In this document: positions 61,601-64,000 of the stretch, one piece after another
How the letters are laid out: every line of letters begins with the position of its first letter
Numbering within the stretch: the stretch's first letter is position 1
Notes under the pieces: generated by a model
What the model saw: only the letters and a program-made list of their open reading frames with translations
What the model was told of the DNA's origin: nothing
Databases searched by the model: none
Position numbers and translations under genes: made by a program
Origin: Eremophila alpestris peregrina
Lineage: Eukaryota > Chordata > Aves > Passeriformes > Alaudidae
DNA length: 64,000 nt
Assembly (NCBI GenBank): GCA_009792885.1
Contig: WMCF01000081.1
Coordinates: 497,072-561,071 of the forward strand
Direction: 5' to 3'

Positions 61601-64000
61601 TTTTGGTTTAAGAGCCATCTTATTATTTCTCTCTTATACAAGCTGGGATAAGCCTTTTTCTTTAACCATAAATCTGATCAAAGGAAATAGAATTTCTCTA
61701 TGCAAGCTGTGCCATGTTATGAAAAACCTAAAAAACCCCCATTGATTGAAGTTTTCATTTTACCTATTTATCTAGTCTTTAATTATTACAGTAATCCATA
61801 ATGCATCAAAACAGATAAAGTATTCCTCTTTTTAAATATTTTTTACTTTATTATCTTCCCAATTAAAATTTTAAGCCTTTTTTTGCCAAAATATTGTGTC
61901 TTTTTCTTTGAAACCCATGATTATGTATAAATGAAATCACACTGAACTTTGACCAGTGATTGAAAATCTTTTGTGCCCAAGTCAATATTCTGACAAATAA
62001 AGGTCAGATACAAAATCATTTCCCTAAAGTGGTTTTAAGTGGTTGACAGCTTCAGCTACCTACATTCCTTTGCAGGTCCAAAGCAATTTAACCACATTTT
62101 CAGGAAGGTCCAAGAGATCATGTTCAGTTTCTCTGGTTGTAGAACCATCCACAGACAGAAATGGTAACAAAATCTACTTCCCAGAACTCAGGAGGTAGTT
62201 TAGCAATCCCATCCCTAATTAATTTATTTAATCCCTTTTGAACCCACTGCTACTTTTGATCTCCACAGTGTCATATTGTAAAAACAATTGCATTCCAGTT
62301 GAATTTACTACCTGGGATTTTGCTGGCATCTTGTTGTTTCATTGACCATGATTTCTTCAGCACAAACTCTGTATGTCAGATAAATCACTTTGAAAGAGTA
62401 TCTTTGTAGAATATTCTTTCAGCAGTTCTGGTTCTGTTTTCTAATGCTGAAATCAATATTTACCTGCCCTCAAAAACTAAAATAATGCACAGTATTAAAA
62501 TTGTCTCATTTGCCACAAAGATCTGAGGGAGTAACTGAAAACTAAAACTAGCTGAAACAAGTTTGGAGGAATGAAATAAAGATTATTGTAGCACAGCTTT
62601 AAACTAACTGAGGTAACATGTGCATTTATAGCATTGAAAATGGATGGCAGCATACACTTTACAGTTTACTGAGCCCTATCGATAAAAGCATCAACATTTT
62701 TCACCCAGACAAGGTTTCATGTTCCTGTCAAACAGCTGGCTAAGCACACTCCATCTTCCCTCACAGGATGCAATCACAGCCATCAGTACAATTCCAAAGC
62801 CACCCCTTTCTCTAAATGCCCACCCTGTACAACAGCAAACCTGTCCACTTGTTTGTTTTGCCACTTAAAGCAAGCAGCAGAAGCCTTGTCTCAGCAGCAA
62901 ACAGGCTGGAAACAATTTGTCAGCTTTTGTAATTTAACTCGCTCTTTGGACCGTCCTCTGTGCACTTTGTGAAGCAGCACATTCCCATTAATCCATCAAC
63001 ATCCACTGGGTTTCACTCTTATGGAGAGCTGTTTAGGAAACCTAGATCACACAAGGCTCTGATAAGTCTCCTGATCTAATATGAACATTGAAATTATAAA
63101 TATTCTTTTCATTCATAACTTTTAACTCCCCACACCACCACAAACACACACTTACACCCCTTTTTGCCCCTTTTGTCTTTAACTGATTTCCATGCAGAAT
63201 GGGAAAAGCTGTGAAGCTTTCTACAACTGCAGGGGATTTCAGGGTGGCTTCTCTGTACAGCTGCAGACAGAGGTTACCTTTCTGTTGGTACCCAGGTCCT
63301 GACAAGGTAATTCAGGAGCAGCTGCTATGCTGAAGCATTTTCTTTGCTATTCTCCCCTACACGAATTAACCCAGACTGCACTGAGGAAACCTGGGGACAC
63401 CTGAATTGAACAAAAACACAAGACATTTTCTAGTAAAGATTCATTAGAACTGTGACTGACTTCAGATTAAACAGCCAGTCAATCCTGCAGTCTTGGTGCA
63501 AATCAGTTCTCTATCAGAGCAGAAAAAAAGGTGGTTTAGGTTAGTTTCTTTGGGTACATACAATGAAAAGATTATGGGGAAAAAAAAATGATATTGCATA
63601 AAACAAGATTCTCAAACAGAAGATTGGATCTAAAATGCCTCAAAAAATCCAAACCCAAACATCTGAGATAGAATTGCCCATCTGGTTCCAAGGCAGAGAC
63701 AAACAAAAGCAGCCTTTACAGACAAGACAATCAGTGTTATCCACAAAAAGGGTCACGACACGCCATTGATTTCCAATTGCTTGCTGGTGGAAACAACAGA
63801 GAAATTGGTACCACCTGCTCAGATAAATCACTGACTGCAGCAACTGAATGCTGCTGCAGCTCCAATAATTGCAGTAAAACCCCTCACATTACCAAACCTC
63901 TGCTAGCTCTGATTAGCAACTAGAAAAGTCACAGGCTGCAGATGACAAATGAAAAGGAGAAAGGATGTGCACAGGAAAATTATCCTTATTAGAGAATATG
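58601..64000. other. Spacer, no gene seen
   Basis: No gene or transposon is recognised. Short (CA)n near 60702, AAC repeats near 61005, GA repeats near 61400 and an AAT run near 61562 are low complexity. Sequence at about 62700-62980 is less AT-rich and free of obvious repeats. The longest frames (about 93 codons at 61087-61368) have no known motif. Confidence 0.55.

Overview
KIND OF SEQUENCE. This window looks like non-coding vertebrate DNA, most likely from a bird and probably a songbird. The reasons are CR1 retroposon fragments with the avian 3' end, several small solo LTRs of the kinds common in passerines, and a decayed single-exon gene of the ITPRIPL1-like family, which is multi-copy in birds. 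Species and chromosome cannot be read from the sequence. There are no bacterial operons, CRISPR arrays or phage genes. Apart from the pseudogene, its unassigned upstream stretch and the CR1 coding remnants, the open frames are short (about 60-160 codons), overlap one another on both strands and match no family I recognise; I treat them as chance frames. LAYOUT. 1-20 kb is AT-rich spacer with one eroded CR1 (2252-2405), a T10A30 tract (4634-4673), a solo LTR with internal repeats (13612-14202), an LTR-like block with a long pyrimidine tract (about 15814-16387) and a TATC microsatellite (19106-19160). A 35-bp minisatellite (19952-20091) sits at the edge of a GC-richer block (about 20093-23500). 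That block holds an ITPRIPL1-like pseudogene on the minus strand (20136-22334), split by a 560-bp solo LTR (20564-21123) with perfect 5-bp target-site duplications. A further coding-like stretch lies upstream of the pseudogene (22897-23390) and is unassigned. A CR1 fragment follows at 25092-26113. From 26 to 64 kb the DNA is again spacer, broken by: an older relative of the 20.5-kb LTR (36383-37068); two members of one ~495-bp LTR family with separate 4-bp duplications (38819-39314, 46781-47273); a small CR1 tail (44558-44776); a 379-bp LTR with perfect 6-bp duplications (55653-56031); and an LTR with attached CpG-bearing sequence (about 57840-58600). HOW THE PARTS RELATE. Nothing here forms a working pathway. 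The window is a record of insertions: a gene copy arrived or was stranded in an AT-rich desert, decayed, and was hit by an LTR element, while retroviral relatives with 4-, 5- and 6-bp duplications landed nearby and mostly recombined to solo LTRs. No undescribed biological system could be supported. The strongest observations are the nested pseudogene/LTR structure, the compositional island, and a short palindrome of two overlapping octamer motifs near the left end.
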